The notes beneath the pieces are model-generated. The model had not been told where the DNA came from. It made no database searches and saw only the letters and a program-made list of their open reading frames with translations. DNA of 64,000 nt from Hyphomonadaceae bacterium UBA1933. Lineage in GTDB: Bacteria > Pseudomonadota > Alphaproteobacteria > Caulobacterales > Aquidulcibacteraceae. Positions within the stretch are counted from its first letter, which is position 1. Every line of letters starts with the position of its first letter. Both the position numbers and the translations under genes were made by a program. Location of the stretch: assembly GCA_002337085.1 (NCBI GenBank), contig DDFH01000006.1, positions 401,098 to 465,097 on the forward strand. Reading direction: 5' to 3'. Positions 34,914 through 43,718 of this stretch are shown here, piece after piece.

Positions 34914-36443
34914 TTATCGCTTTAAGCTGCCCAAAATGCCGCGTACTAATGAGCGGGTTAACGATGAACTTGCCTGGCGAACCATGGTTTTTGCTGCCGC
35001 CTCGACAAGGGAATCACCACGACGTTTACGGCCGCCACCGCCAAGAATATCAGACAAGAAACCGCCGATTCCGCCTTCTTCTTGTTGTTGCGGCTGGGCT
35101 TTGGCGGCTTTTTGCGCCTGAACCTGTGCTTGTGCTTGGGCTTCTGATGCCTGAAGATCAGCTTCTTTTTTGCTTAGGATTTCGAATGCAGATTCGCGAT
35201 CTTGCAGTGTATTATATTTTGTACCAATCGGGCTTGCAGAAATCACGCGCGCACGCTCATCGGGGTTTGCAGGGCCAACCCGTGACATTGGTGGACGAAT
35301 GAATGTTCGTTCGACTACGGTTGGGACACCTTTTTCATCCAATGTTGAAACCAATGCCTCGCCAACGCCAAGTTCGGTGATGGCTTGTTCAGTGCTAAAA
35401 CTCGGATTAGGGCGGAAAGATTCCGCCGCAGTTTTAACCGCCTTCATTTCCGATGGTGTATAGGCACGCAACGCATGTTGCAGGCGGTTACCCAATTGGG
35501 CAAGCACGGTTTCAGGAATATCTTGTGGGTTTTGGGTAACAAAATAAATACCGACACCTTTTGAACGTATAAGGCGCACAACTTGTTCAATTGTGGTCAA
35601 AAGTGCCTTTGGCGCGTCACGGAATAAAAGGTGTGCCTCGTCAAAGAAGAAGACAAGTTTTGGTTTTTCTGGGTCACCAACCTCGGGAAGCATTTCAAAA
35701 AGCTCACTCATCATCCAAAGAAGGAATGTTGAGTATAAGGTGGGTGATGCCATTAATTTTGAGCCATCCAAAATATTGATAATGCCACGACCCGATAAAT
35801 CAGTGCGGAAGAAATCGTTTAAATCTAGTGCTGGCTCGCCGAAAAAAGTATCTGCGCCGGCGGTTTCAAGTTCAAGAACTTTACGCTGAAGCACTGCTAT
35901 CGCTTGTTTGGTAACAAGGCCGTATTTTTGTGAAACTGTGTCGGCATTATCCGCCATATAATCAAAAACAGCTTTTAAATCTTTTAGATCAAGTAGGAGC
36001 AGACCTTCATCATCCGCCATTTTAAAGGCAATGGTTAATGCGCCTGATTGCGCATCAGTAACATCCATAAGGCGTGATAAAAGGTTTGGGCCCATTTCCG
36101 AAATTGTGGTGCGGATTGGATGGCCACTTTTGCCATATAAATCCCAGAAAACTACTGGATTTGCTTCGCCGTGATAATCAGCAAGGCCAAGCATCTCAGC
36201 ACGCTTTTTAAATGGATCAGATGGTTCCCATGTTTGTGAGGCGCCTGATAAATCACCCTTTACGTCTGCCGCAAAAACCGGAACCCCGGCACGGGCAAAA
36301 CCTTCGGCAAGAACTTGCAAGGTTACAGTCTTTCCTGTTCCTGTTGCACCGGCCACCAAACCATGTCGGTTCGCGCGTTTAAGACTAAGATTGATTAATT
36401 GAACCGGATCTGCGGTTCCGCCGACAAGGATTGAATCTGCCAT
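34914..36443 (-). CDS. HerA-like ATPase, DUF853 (YjgR family)
   Basis: The 509-residue FtsK/HerA-superfamily ATPase has Walker A GATGTGKTVTLQ (about residue 35), ADVKGDLSG, Walker B LVFFFDEAHLLF, VRLIRSKGVGIYFVTQNPQDIP, and LGNRLQHALRA. The tail has a coiled, Gln/Ala-rich part and a GGIGGFLSDILGGGG...RSLVRGILG segment typical of DUF853. Substrate is unknown. GGGGTAAT directly precedes ATG 36443; the longer frame to 36488 lacks such a site. Confidence 0.9.
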   Translation of the reverse strand: MADSILVGGTADPVQLINLSLKRANRHGLVAGATGTGKTVTLQVLAEGFARAGVPVFAADVKGDLSGASQTWEPSDPFKKRAEMLGLADYHGEANPVVFWDLYGKSGHPIRTTISEMGPNLLSRLMDVTDAQSGALTIAFKMADDEGLLLLDLKDLKAVFDYMADNADTVSQKYGLVTKQAIAVLQRKVLELETAGADTFFGEPALDLNDFFRTDLSGRGIINILDGSKLMASPTLYSTFLLWMMSELFEMLPEVGDPEKPKLVFFFDEAHLLFRDAPKALLTTIEQVVRLIRSKGVGIYFVTQNPQDIPETVLAQLGNRLQHALRAYTPSEMKAVKTAAESFRPNPSFSTEQAITELGVGEALVSTLDEKGVPTVVERTFIRPPMSRVGPANPDERARVISASPIGTKYNTLQDRESAFEILSKKEADLQASEAQAQAQVQAQKAAKAQPQQQEEGGIGGFLSDILGGGGRKRRGDSLVEAAAKTMVRQASSSLTRSLVRGILGSLKR

Positions 36444-36533
36444 ATTACCCCACATTGAAAATAAAATATTCATTTGAATAAAAAACAAAGGATAATTACA
36501 GTATTATTTTAGATTTGCCAATTCCTGCAAAAC

Positions 36534-37271
36534 TTAAAGTGAAGCAATCTTATCACTTAATTTGTTTGCATACATCGCTTTGTCTGCACTTGTGATTGCC
36601 TGAACAATATTTTCATCGTGTTTTACGGTATGAACCCCAATCGTGCATTTAATGCCGATGACGTTATTTTTGTACGGAATGGCGATATTTTTTATTACGT
36701 CATTGAATTGTTCGGCTTTGTGGCATGCCTCTTCTTTATTGGCTTTGACCAAAAGCGCCATAAATTCGTCGCCACCAACGCGACCAACAACATCAGATTG
36801 GCGCAAATTTTGACTAAGTTTTTTTGCAAATTCTTTGATTACAAGATCACCAGCAGCGTGCCCGTATGTATCATTAATTTGTTTAAAGCCATTAAGGTCA
36901 AAGAATAATAATGTGCATTCAACATTCATGCGGCGTGCAAATGAAATGGCGCGTGTTATCTCCCGCTCAAAACCACGACGGTTTAGAATGCCTGTTAATG
37001 GGTCGGTATCGGCAAGGGCAAGTGCGTCCCTAAGTTCTGACTTCAGGCGGTTTCGCTCATTTTTAAGTGAAACAATCTCTTTATGCATTGCCGAAAGCGC
37101 CTGACGCACAAGCGGTGTCATTTCCGATTGTGGTACACCATAAATATTCAAAGGGTCAGCATCTTTGATTATTTCCATTCGTGGTGCATTAACAAAATCG
37201 TCAACAATCCTTAAGCGCACGTCTTTTTGCGGTATTTGGTTTGCAGATTTTGTTTGGTTTTTCGAAGTCAT
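36534..37271 (-). CDS. Diguanylate cyclase (GGDEF), PilZ-less soluble form
   Basis: The 245-residue protein has an unknown N-terminal region (1-75), a short coiled coil (AMHKEIVSLKNERNRLKSELRDAL) and a GGDEF domain (ADTDPLTGILNRRGFEREI, FFDLNGFKQINDTYGH, RVGGDEFMALL). The intact active site implies c-di-GMP synthesis; no RxxD inhibitory site is visible five residues before it (QSDVVGRVGGDEF). No membrane segment is present. Input is probably through the N-terminal region or dimerisation. Confidence 0.9.
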   Translation of the reverse strand: MTSKNQTKSANQIPQKDVRLRIVDDFVNAPRMEIIKDADPLNIYGVPQSEMTPLVRQALSAMHKEIVSLKNERNRLKSELRDALALADTDPLTGILNRRGFEREITRAISFARRMNVECTLLFFDLNGFKQINDTYGHAAGDLVIKEFAKKLSQNLRQSDVVGRVGGDEFMALLVKANKEEACHKAEQFNDVIKNIAIPYKNNVIGIKCTIGVHTVKHDENIVQAITSADKAMYANKLSDKIASL

Positions 37272-37446
37272 ATTGTTCTTTAACACCACTTTTGTGAAAA
37301 TTGAATGAATTTTGTTAGTTCGGGGTTAATATTTATTATAAAGCGCATTAAAGTGCGATTTTGTTAAAATTATGATGCTTTTTACGCCTTTTGGCGACTT
37401 ATAATTTTGCCAAACATCGGGTAATAAGCAATTTTTGGGGATTTTA

Positions 37447-37929
37447 ATGCAAAAACCTTTGGTAGGAATCATAATGGGATCCCAGTCTGACTGGGAAACT
37501 ATGAAAGAAGCGGCAGATATTTTACAAGCTTTGGAAGTGCCGCATGAGGTAAAGATTGTTTCTGCGCATCGTACGCCGGAAAGAATGTTTAACTATGCCA
37601 AAGCTGCCAAGGATAATGGCCTTAAAATCATTATTGCTGGTGCGGGTGGTGCGGCGCATCTTCCCGGAATGGTGGCAAGTTTGACCACGCTTCCGGTTCT
37701 GGGTGTCCCTGTGCAGTCAAAGGCGCTTTCGGGGCAAGATTCACTTTTATCAATTGTGCAAATGCCAAAAGGAATTCCGGTTGGCACATTGGCAATTGGT
37801 TCGGCGGGTGCGGCAAATGCCGGTATATTGGCGGCACAAATTCTTGCTGCCTTTGATGATGAACTTGGCAAAAAGGTCGCAATCTTCCGTCAGGCACAAA
37901 CAGATGCAGTTAAGGATGCGCCGGTTTAA
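37447..37929 (+). CDS. purE: N5-carboxyaminoimidazole ribonucleotide mutase
   Basis: PurE carries out the CAIR step of purine synthesis after PurK. The 160 residues contain GIIMGSQSDWETM, SAHRTPERM and GAGGAAHLPGMVASLTTLPVLGVPVQ, all diagnostic of class I PurE. The ribosome site GGGGA lies 6 bases before ATG 37447. purK starts 3 bases after the stop. Confidence 0.97.
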   Translation: MQKPLVGIIMGSQSDWETMKEAADILQALEVPHEVKIVSAHRTPERMFNYAKAAKDNGLKIIIAGAGGAAHLPGMVASLTTLPVLGVPVQSKALSGQDSLLSIVQMPKGIPVGTLAIGSAGAANAGILAAQILAAFDDELGKKVAIFRQAQTDAVKDAPV

Positions 37930-37932
37930 ATC

Positions 37933-38997
37933 ATGACTTTGGATACCAATAAAACAATCGGTATTATTGGCGGTGGGCAGCTTGCCCGCATGCTAAGCTT
38001 TGCGGCATTCCAATTTGGTTATCGCATCGCGATTTTTGAACCTGAAAAAAATTGCCCTGCATCACAAATTACAGATTGCCATTTTTGTGCATCTTATTCA
38101 GATAAGGCCGCACTCGAAGAATTCGCAAAATCCTGTGATATTGTAACTTTTGAGTTTGAAAATATTCCGGTTGACGCCGTAAAAATCATTGAAAAATATG
38201 CAAAAATCTATCCTAATCCTGATGCCTTGGGGCATACACAAGATAGATTGTCGGAAAAGGAATTTGTGCGCTCTTTAGGGCTGCCATGTGCGCCATTCTA
38301 TGAAATTAATTCATTGGATGATTTAAATGCCGCAATAAAAACCAATGGTTTACCTGCAATTTTAAAAACCCGCCGCTTTGGTTACGATGGCAAAGGGCAA
38401 TTTGTAATTAAAAATGCAGACGAAGCAGCGCAAGCATGGGAAGAATTGGGTCAACAACCATGTGTGCTTGAAGGTTTTGTTGATTTTTCATTTGAAACCT
38501 CGATGATTTTGACGCGCGGTCAGGATGGCGAGATTTTATATTTCCCTAATTCCCAAAATATCCACAAAGACGGTATTTTGCGTAAATCAATGGTTCCAAG
38601 CCCATTAAATTTTGACCAAATCGAAGAATGTAAACACATTGGGCGCACCATTGCCGAGGCGTTGAAATATGTTGGCACTCTAACCGTTGAAATTTTTGTT
38701 GGTAATCATGGTCTTGTGGTCAATGAAATTGCACCGCGCGTTCATAATTCTGGGCATTGGACTATTGAAGGGTGCAAAACCTCCCAGTTTGAGGCGCATA
38801 TTCGGGCAATTTGCGGCTTGCCACTTGGCTCAAGTGCATTAATGGCACGTGGTGTGGAGATGGAAAACCTTTTGGGCGATGAAATCCTTCATGCCTTTAA
38901 GCTTGCGGCTGATGGCAATGTCTTTGTTCACATCTATGGCAAAAAAGACATCAAACAAGGTCGTAAAATGGGGCATTTCACAAGGTTGTTTGGGTAA
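37933..38997 (+). CDS. purK: 5-(carboxyamino)imidazole ribonucleotide synthase
   Basis: This ATP-grasp enzyme carboxylates AIR for PurE. The 354 residues include IGIIGGGQLARMLSFAAFQFGY, the ATP-grasp core (LKTRRFGYDGKGQFVI, VLEGFVDFSFETSMI) and NEIAPRVHNSGHWTIEGCKTSQFEAHIRAICGLPLG (in pieces). It is the second gene of the purEK operon. Confidence 0.97.
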   Translation: MTLDTNKTIGIIGGGQLARMLSFAAFQFGYRIAIFEPEKNCPASQITDCHFCASYSDKAALEEFAKSCDIVTFEFENIPVDAVKIIEKYAKIYPNPDALGHTQDRLSEKEFVRSLGLPCAPFYEINSLDDLNAAIKTNGLPAILKTRRFGYDGKGQFVIKNADEAAQAWEELGQQPCVLEGFVDFSFETSMILTRGQDGEILYFPNSQNIHKDGILRKSMVPSPLNFDQIEECKHIGRTIAEALKYVGTLTVEIFVGNHGLVVNEIAPRVHNSGHWTIEGCKTSQFEAHIRAICGLPLGSSALMARGVEMENLLGDEILHAFKLAADGNVFVHIYGKKDIKQGRKMGHFTRLFG

Positions 38998-39030
38998 AAA
39001 ACTTTAAATATGCAAGAAGTTTTTAAAAAC

Positions 39031-39678
39031 TTAATGCAACACCACTCCAACCAAAATTGCAACATAATGTACAATCGCGGCGGCAACCACATGTCCGTGC
39101 CAAATGGCGCGACGGTATTTAAGGGTTTTGGAAACATAAAAAATTGTTCCAACCGAATATAATAACCCACCAACACCAAGCAAGATTGTTGCCGCAAGAG
39201 GCATATTGCTCATCATTGGTTTAAGGGCAATCAATGCCGCCCAACCAAGGGCAAGATAAAATACAACCCAGATAATTTTGCCGAGACCAGGCATAAACAG
39301 TTTCCCAGCCATCCCCAAAATAGCAAGTGTCCAAACCACACTGGTCATAATGATTGCCCAATTACCGTGTAACACTTGGGTGGTGAATGGTGTATATGAT
39401 GCGGCAATCATCAAAAAGATGCCAGCATGATCAAGGCGTCTTAAAAATGGTTGAAAATTTGGTTTCGCAAAATTATAAGCCAGCGAAAAAGACAACATTG
39501 CCACAAGGCCAAAAGCATAAACGGATGCGGCGGCAATTTTACCACCCAAACCATTTGAAATTGCAAGACCCAACAAAAGACCACCACCAAACAATGCAAA
39601 GACAATGCCTACAAGATGGATGATAAAATCGGCGCGTCGCGCCCAAAAAGTTGGGTAATGTGGCAGGTTAAATGTCAT
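39031..39678 (-). CDS. Hemolysin III / YqfA family membrane protein
   Basis: The 215-residue protein has seven predicted helices and the AdipoR/Hly-III signature: an N-terminal DFIIHLVG, RRLDHAGIFLMIAASYTPF and a C-terminal IWHGHVVAAAIVHY with the zinc-type His residues. The family is named for hemolysin III but the role in most bacteria is unknown, probably membrane-lipid hydrolysis or homeostasis. Confidence 0.9.
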   Translation of the reverse strand: MTFNLPHYPTFWARRADFIIHLVGIVFALFGGGLLLGLAISNGLGGKIAAASVYAFGLVAMLSFSLAYNFAKPNFQPFLRRLDHAGIFLMIAASYTPFTTQVLHGNWAIIMTSVVWTLAILGMAGKLFMPGLGKIIWVVFYLALGWAALIALKPMMSNMPLAATILLGVGGLLYSVGTIFYVSKTLKYRRAIWHGHVVAAAIVHYVAILVGVVLH

Positions 39679-39751
39679 GACTTTATAATACTAACAATGT
39701 TGACTATATTATGACAAGTCAAATAATTTTGCGTTAGATGACAATAGCACA

Positions 39752-39787
39752 AAAAAGCCGACCAATGCTTAGAATGGTCGGCTTTTT
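39752..39787 (-). terminator. Terminator of the cheY-cheZ operon
   Basis: The stem AAAAAGCCGACCA / TGGTCGGCTTTTT (13 bp, 10-base loop) lies 19 bases after the cheZ stop codon on the minus strand and is followed there by a T run. Confidence 0.88.
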
Positions 39788-39806
39788 ATGAAACTTTAAG
39801 ATGGCT

Positions 39807-40490
39807 TTAATCGAACAGAGCGTCCAAATCGTCTTGTGACATTGCCGCCCCTGCATCATCGCCACCAAACATCGCGTCAATATCGTCCTGTTTGTTTTCA
39901 GGGCCATTTAACGCAGGGCCATTAAGCAATAAGTCTTTCTTGCGCTGCTCTTCCGGTGAAAGTTGCACTTCGGCATCTTCGACACCCATAACTTTGGCAA
40001 AACGATCGATACGATTTTCGATATGGCGAAGTGTATCGACAACTTTTTTAACCCGTTGTCCGGTAATATCTTGGAATGAGCAAGCCTCAAAAATTTCAAG
40101 CATCTTATCACATACATATGCTTGATATGCATGTGCATCAGATGTATCAGCCGACATAACGGATTCAGCGGCTTCCATGATACGGTGCGTTGCTTCGGCA
40201 GTGTTGGCAACAATTGCATCAAGTTCTGCACCCGCTGTCGGTATGCCGTCGTTTTTGATGTCATTAGGACGCAAAGCCGAAATTTCAGCTCTAGTTCTTT
40301 GGATATAAGCAGACAAATAGCGCAATTCACCATAAAGGCTGTTATCCATGGAGCCAAAGAATGCCATCATAGCATCGCTCATTTGGCTTGCGAGGGTTAA
40401 AACCTCACCAAGACGAGGATCTTTAAGATCCGCATCTTTCAATCTGCTTAGCGCGTCTTTAACTCGTAGAACGACTTCTGGTGTCGCCAT
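39807..40490 (-). CDS. cheZ: CheY phosphatase CheZ
   Basis: The 227-residue helical protein has the CheZ active-site segment CSFQDITGQRVKKVVDTL, with the Asp and Gln that dephosphorylate CheY-P, in a long four-helix bundle. The acidic C-terminus ends in two similar peptides, DDIDAMF and SQDDLDALFD, like the CheY-binding peptides of CheZ and FliM. It lies 18 bases after cheY in the same operon, with a terminator behind. CheZ is absent from many alphaproteobacteria, so it is a useful marker. Confidence 0.92.
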   Translation of the reverse strand: MATPEVVLRVKDALSRLKDADLKDPRLGEVLTLASQMSDAMMAFFGSMDNSLYGELRYLSAYIQRTRAEISALRPNDIKNDGIPTAGAELDAIVANTAEATHRIMEAAESVMSADTSDAHAYQAYVCDKMLEIFEACSFQDITGQRVKKVVDTLRHIENRIDRFAKVMGVEDAEVQLSPEEQRKKDLLLNGPALNGPENKQDDIDAMFGGDDAGAAMSQDDLDALFD

Positions 40491-40508
40491 ATTAATCCCC
40501 TGTGTATA

Positions 40509-40895
40509 CTAGAAATCGCCCAAAACCGAGGCAATTTTTGCCTTCAAAGTCTGTGCATTAAAAGGCTTAACGATGTAGTTGTTTACACCTGCCTTTTTAG
40601 CGGCGATAACGTTTTCCGTTTTAGATTCCGCAGTTACCATAATGAATGGTGTCGGCTTAAGCGATTCATCTGCGCGAACTTCGCGTAAAAGCTCATAACC
40701 AGTCATTGGTTCCATATTCCAGTCAGAAATGACCAGACCATATTTTTGTTTCTTTAATTTTTCTAACGCTTCGCGCCCATCCGAAGCTTCATCAACATTC
40801 TCAAAGCCTAGTTGCTTAAGAAGGTTACGAATGATACGGATCATTGTTTGATAATCATCAACAACAAGAACTGGCGCATTCATATCTACTGCCAT
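40509..40895 (-). CDS. cheY: Chemotaxis response regulator CheY
   Basis: The 128-residue single receiver has acidic D13/D14, phosphoacceptor D58 (LVISDWNM), Thr in MVTAES and Lys in YIVKPF. The WNMEPMTGYELL motif is that of flagellar CheY. GGAG precedes ATG 40895; a longer frame to 40937 has no such support. The cheZ partner downstream supports a role in flagellar switching, although no flagellar genes are in the window. Confidence 0.92.
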   Translation of the reverse strand: MAVDMNAPVLVVDDYQTMIRIIRNLLKQLGFENVDEASDGREALEKLKKQKYGLVISDWNMEPMTGYELLREVRADESLKPTPFIMVTAESKTENVIAAKKAGVNNYIVKPFNAQTLKAKIASVLGDF

Positions 40896-41008
40896 TATAA
40901 ACTCCCACAAAATGCAGATTTTTCCGCAAATACCCACTTTGGCAGATGCTATTTAAACAGAAGGACGCTAAAGAAAGGTTACTAAAACTGAAAAAGAAGG
41001 ATTTTTTT

Positions 41009-41437
41009 ATGCCAAATCAATTAGGTGGTTATACTTTCGGTGAATTAGAGCTTGGTCAAGTATTTGATTTTTCTAAGATTATTTCAAAAGAAGACGTAAA
41101 AAAATTTGCAGAAGCAAGTGGTGATAATAACCCGATTCACCTTGATGAAGCCTATGCAGCGACCACACAATTTAAGAATTGTATCGTTCACGGTGTTTTA
41201 ACGGCTGGTTTGGTGTCGGCGGCAATCGGTATGAATATGCCTGGGCCTGGCTCAATTTATGTTGGTCAAAACCTTCAATTTCGTCGTCCTGTAAAAGTTG
41301 GTGCAAAGGTTGATGTGCATCTTGAAATTAAGGAATTAAATCCCGATAAGAAGTTTGTTACAATTGCCACAACTGCATCAGTTGATGGTAAAACTGTTTT
41401 AACTGGCGAAGCGCTGGTTATGGTTCCTGCTGAATAA
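41009..41437 (+). CDS. MaoC-like (R)-specific enoyl-CoA hydratase
   Basis: The 142-residue hot-dog-fold hydratase has the catalytic motif SGDNNPIHLDEAYA (D39, H44) and VHGVLTAGLVSAAIG. PhaJ-type enzymes link fatty-acid oxidation to polyhydroxyalkanoate monomers; short MaoC proteins also act in other acyl-CoA steps. AAGAAGG lies 8 bases before ATG 41009. The PHB depolymerase gene in the window makes a PHA role plausible. ribF follows after 17 bases. Confidence 0.88.
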   Translation: MPNQLGGYTFGELELGQVFDFSKIISKEDVKKFAEASGDNNPIHLDEAYAATTQFKNCIVHGVLTAGLVSAAIGMNMPGPGSIYVGQNLQFRRPVKVGAKVDVHLEIKELNPDKKFVTIATTASVDGKTVLTGEALVMVPAE

Positions 41438-41454
41438 TCATAACGGATTAGGAA

Positions 41455-42378
41455 ATGAAAGTTTTTTCTGGTTTTGAACGAGTTCCCGAAGAATTCAAAG
41501 GTGCAACAATTGCAATGGGCGCATTTGATGGTTTGCATCTTGGGCACAAATCGCTTTTAGAAATTGCAAAAAAAGCACATCCTGATGAACCGCTTGGGCT
41601 TTTATTATTTGAACCGCCACCAAAATTATTCTTTTCTAAGAATACACATGGCTCGCGTCTTGCCACTGGTCGGATTACGGAAATTCTGGCGGAAAAAATT
41701 GGGGTTGATATTATTTTCTCCTTGAATTTTGATGAGGAATTTGCATCTCTAAGCGCGCTTGAGTTTATAAATAAGGTGGTCATTAACGGCTGCTCGCCGA
41801 AACATATTGTGGTTGGTCATGATTTCCGCTTTGGTAAAGGGCGCACTGGTGACGCAAAATTACTTAGTGAAGAATGCGCAAAGCACTCAATACAAGTTAC
41901 AATTCTTGAACCAATTAATGATGATACAGGCCTTAGAATTTCCTCAACCCGCATTAAAGAGGCTTTGCAACAGGGGAAAATTGACCTTGCTAATCAGCTT
42001 TTGGGGCATCCGTGGACGATTGAAGGTGTGGTTGAACATGGGCAAAAATTGGGTCGGGTTCTTGGCTTTCCCACTACAAACATAAAATTATATCAACAGA
42101 TTGAACCTTTGTTTGGCATTTATGCGGTAAAGGTTGATATTGGGGATCGTGTATTGCGGTCGGGGGTTGCCAATTTTGGTAGAACGCCAACAACTGGTGT
42201 CCGCGATCCTTTATTTGAAACTTTCATTCTTGATTTTGATGGCGATTTATATGGACGCAATATAATTATAGAACTTCACAAATTTCTACGTCCCGAAGAA
42301 AAATATAATAGTCTTGACGAGCTGAAAGCGCAGATTGCAATCGATGTTCAGAACGCAAAAGATTATTTTGCCAATTAA
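41455..42378 (+). CDS. ribF: Bifunctional riboflavin kinase/FAD synthetase
   Basis: RibF makes FMN and then FAD. The 307 residues have the N-terminal adenylyltransferase half (MGAFDGLHLGHKSLLE, VVGHDFRFGKGRTGDAK, ISSTRIKEALQQG) and the C-terminal kinase half (GRVLGFPTTNI, GVANFGRTPTTG, LYGRNIIIELHKFLRPEEKY). Length is typical. The next gene starts 4 bases later. Confidence 0.97.
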   Translation: MKVFSGFERVPEEFKGATIAMGAFDGLHLGHKSLLEIAKKAHPDEPLGLLLFEPPPKLFFSKNTHGSRLATGRITEILAEKIGVDIIFSLNFDEEFASLSALEFINKVVINGCSPKHIVVGHDFRFGKGRTGDAKLLSEECAKHSIQVTILEPINDDTGLRISSTRIKEALQQGKIDLANQLLGHPWTIEGVVEHGQKLGRVLGFPTTNIKLYQQIEPLFGIYAVKVDIGDRVLRSGVANFGRTPTTGVRDPLFETFILDFDGDLYGRNIIIELHKFLRPEEKYNSLDELKAQIAIDVQNAKDYFAN

Positions 42379-42382
42379 AAAA

Positions 42383-43282
42383 ATGAAAATAGTTGATATT
42401 TTAAAATTAATATTATTGGTGGTTTTGTGGGCGTCTGCTTATGGGTTAAACAATATTGCCCTGCAAACAATTTCACCAATGGCGAACGTGTTTTTACGTC
42501 TTGCCGCCGGCTCGGCGTTTTTGGGCGTTATTTTATTCTTTAAGGGTGAAAAAATGCCACGCTTTAATAATTATAAAGCGTGGATAATGATTGCCGGGGT
42601 TGGGGTTATTGGCTCATTATTGCCATTCTTTTTAATTGCCCAAGCACAAACCAAAGTTCCATCTGCGCTTGCAAGTATCTATCTTGCTGCAATGCCGCTG
42701 GCGGCGGCGATATTATCATATTTCTTGGTGCGTGACGAAGACTTAGGGCCAAAGAAAATAATCGGCGTAATATTGGGTGTGATTGGTGTCGTAATTTTAT
42801 CGGCGCCTGACTTGGGCAATGTTGCGGCACAAAGCGCACCCCTTGGTGCGCAATTACAATTATTGGGGGCGGCATTTTGTTATGGCTCTGCCGTTGTGAT
42901 GATACGTATGGGCGGTGGCGGCACTAGCCCTTTGGTAACCTCATTCGGGTTTATTTTTATTTCGGCATTTGTTGCTTTACCGTTTGCATTTAATGATATT
43001 TTGCAAAATGCCCATCAATATTCAAAGGCATCAATAATTGCCGCTATTTTAATCGGTATAGGGCCAACGGCACTCGCGGGCATATTATATGTCGAGGCGG
43101 TGCATCGGGTTGGCCCATTAATGGTGGCGAATTTTTCAAATCTCGTGCCGATTGTTGCGCTTTTTATTGGTTATATTTTCTTTTCAGAACGCATTCCCGC
43201 GACAGCGCTTTTTGCGCTTGTGGTGATTTTAATTGGCGTAAGTTTATTGCAAAACCAAAGCAAAGATAAAAATGCCGAATAA
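42383..43282 (+). CDS. EamA/DMT family transporter
   Basis: The 299-residue protein has ten hydrophobic helices in two EamA halves, with the DMT-type proline/glycine pattern (LKLILLVVLWASAYGLNNIAL, VPSALASIYLAAMPLAAAILSYFL, KKIIGVILGVIGVVIL, and the repeat AGILYVEAVHRVGPLMVANFSNLVPIVA, in pieces). It is a drug/metabolite exporter of unknown substrate. ATG 42383 is 4 bases past ribF. Confidence 0.87.
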   Translation: MKIVDILKLILLVVLWASAYGLNNIALQTISPMANVFLRLAAGSAFLGVILFFKGEKMPRFNNYKAWIMIAGVGVIGSLLPFFLIAQAQTKVPSALASIYLAAMPLAAAILSYFLVRDEDLGPKKIIGVILGVIGVVILSAPDLGNVAAQSAPLGAQLQLLGAAFCYGSAVVMIRMGGGGTSPLVTSFGFIFISAFVALPFAFNDILQNAHQYSKASIIAAILIGIGPTALAGILYVEAVHRVGPLMVANFSNLVPIVALFIGYIFFSERIPATALFALVVILIGVSLLQNQSKDKNAE

Positions 43283-43293
43283 TTTGTTTTAGC

Positions 43294-43629
43294 CTAAATA
43301 AGTTTCAACATCTCTTCAATTGGTCTTCCAACAATTGCTTTGTCACCCTTAATAAGTATAGGGCGCTGTAAAAGCTTGGGCTCGGCGGCAATTGCAGCAA
43401 TAAGGTCATCATCGCTTTGTTCCAATGAAACCCCAAGCTCTTTTGCGGTTTTTTCACGTATTATTGCTTTTACACTTCCAACTTTTTCTGCAAGTGACTT
43501 TAAATCACCTTGTGAAAGATGGTTGTTGAAATAATTAATTATTTTGGGTTTAATTCCATTGGCTTCTAATAATGCCAGACCTTTAACTGCTGTTGAACAT
43601 TTACTATAAAAAATAAGCTCATATTCCAT
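43294..43629 (-). CDS. ArsC/Spx-family thioredoxin-fold protein
   Basis: The 111-residue protein has the ArsC fold: an N-terminal beta strand and YSKCSTAVKGLALLEANGI, and the C-terminal LLQRPILIKGDKAIVGRPIEEM. The active-site Cys is kept, but the usual CxxSR of arsenate reductase is CSTAVK, closer to YffB-like members. Arsenate reductase activity is therefore uncertain. Confidence 0.82.
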   Translation of the reverse strand: MEYELIFYSKCSTAVKGLALLEANGIKPKIINYFNNHLSQGDLKSLAEKVGSVKAIIREKTAKELGVSLEQSDDDLIAAIAAEPKLLQRPILIKGDKAIVGRPIEEMLKLI

Positions 43630-43718
43630 TAAATTCTCCTAAAATCAGTTCCCTAAACTATTTATTATTCATTTCGTATTATTTGTAACCGATTATTTTA
43701 AAAATTACATTGGGTAAT

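Noticed and set aside
38998..39030. Palindrome AAGTTTTT/AAAAACTT between purK and the hemolysin III gene as a terminator
   Set aside because: The repeat is AT-only and has no loop, so it would make a poor intrinsic terminator.
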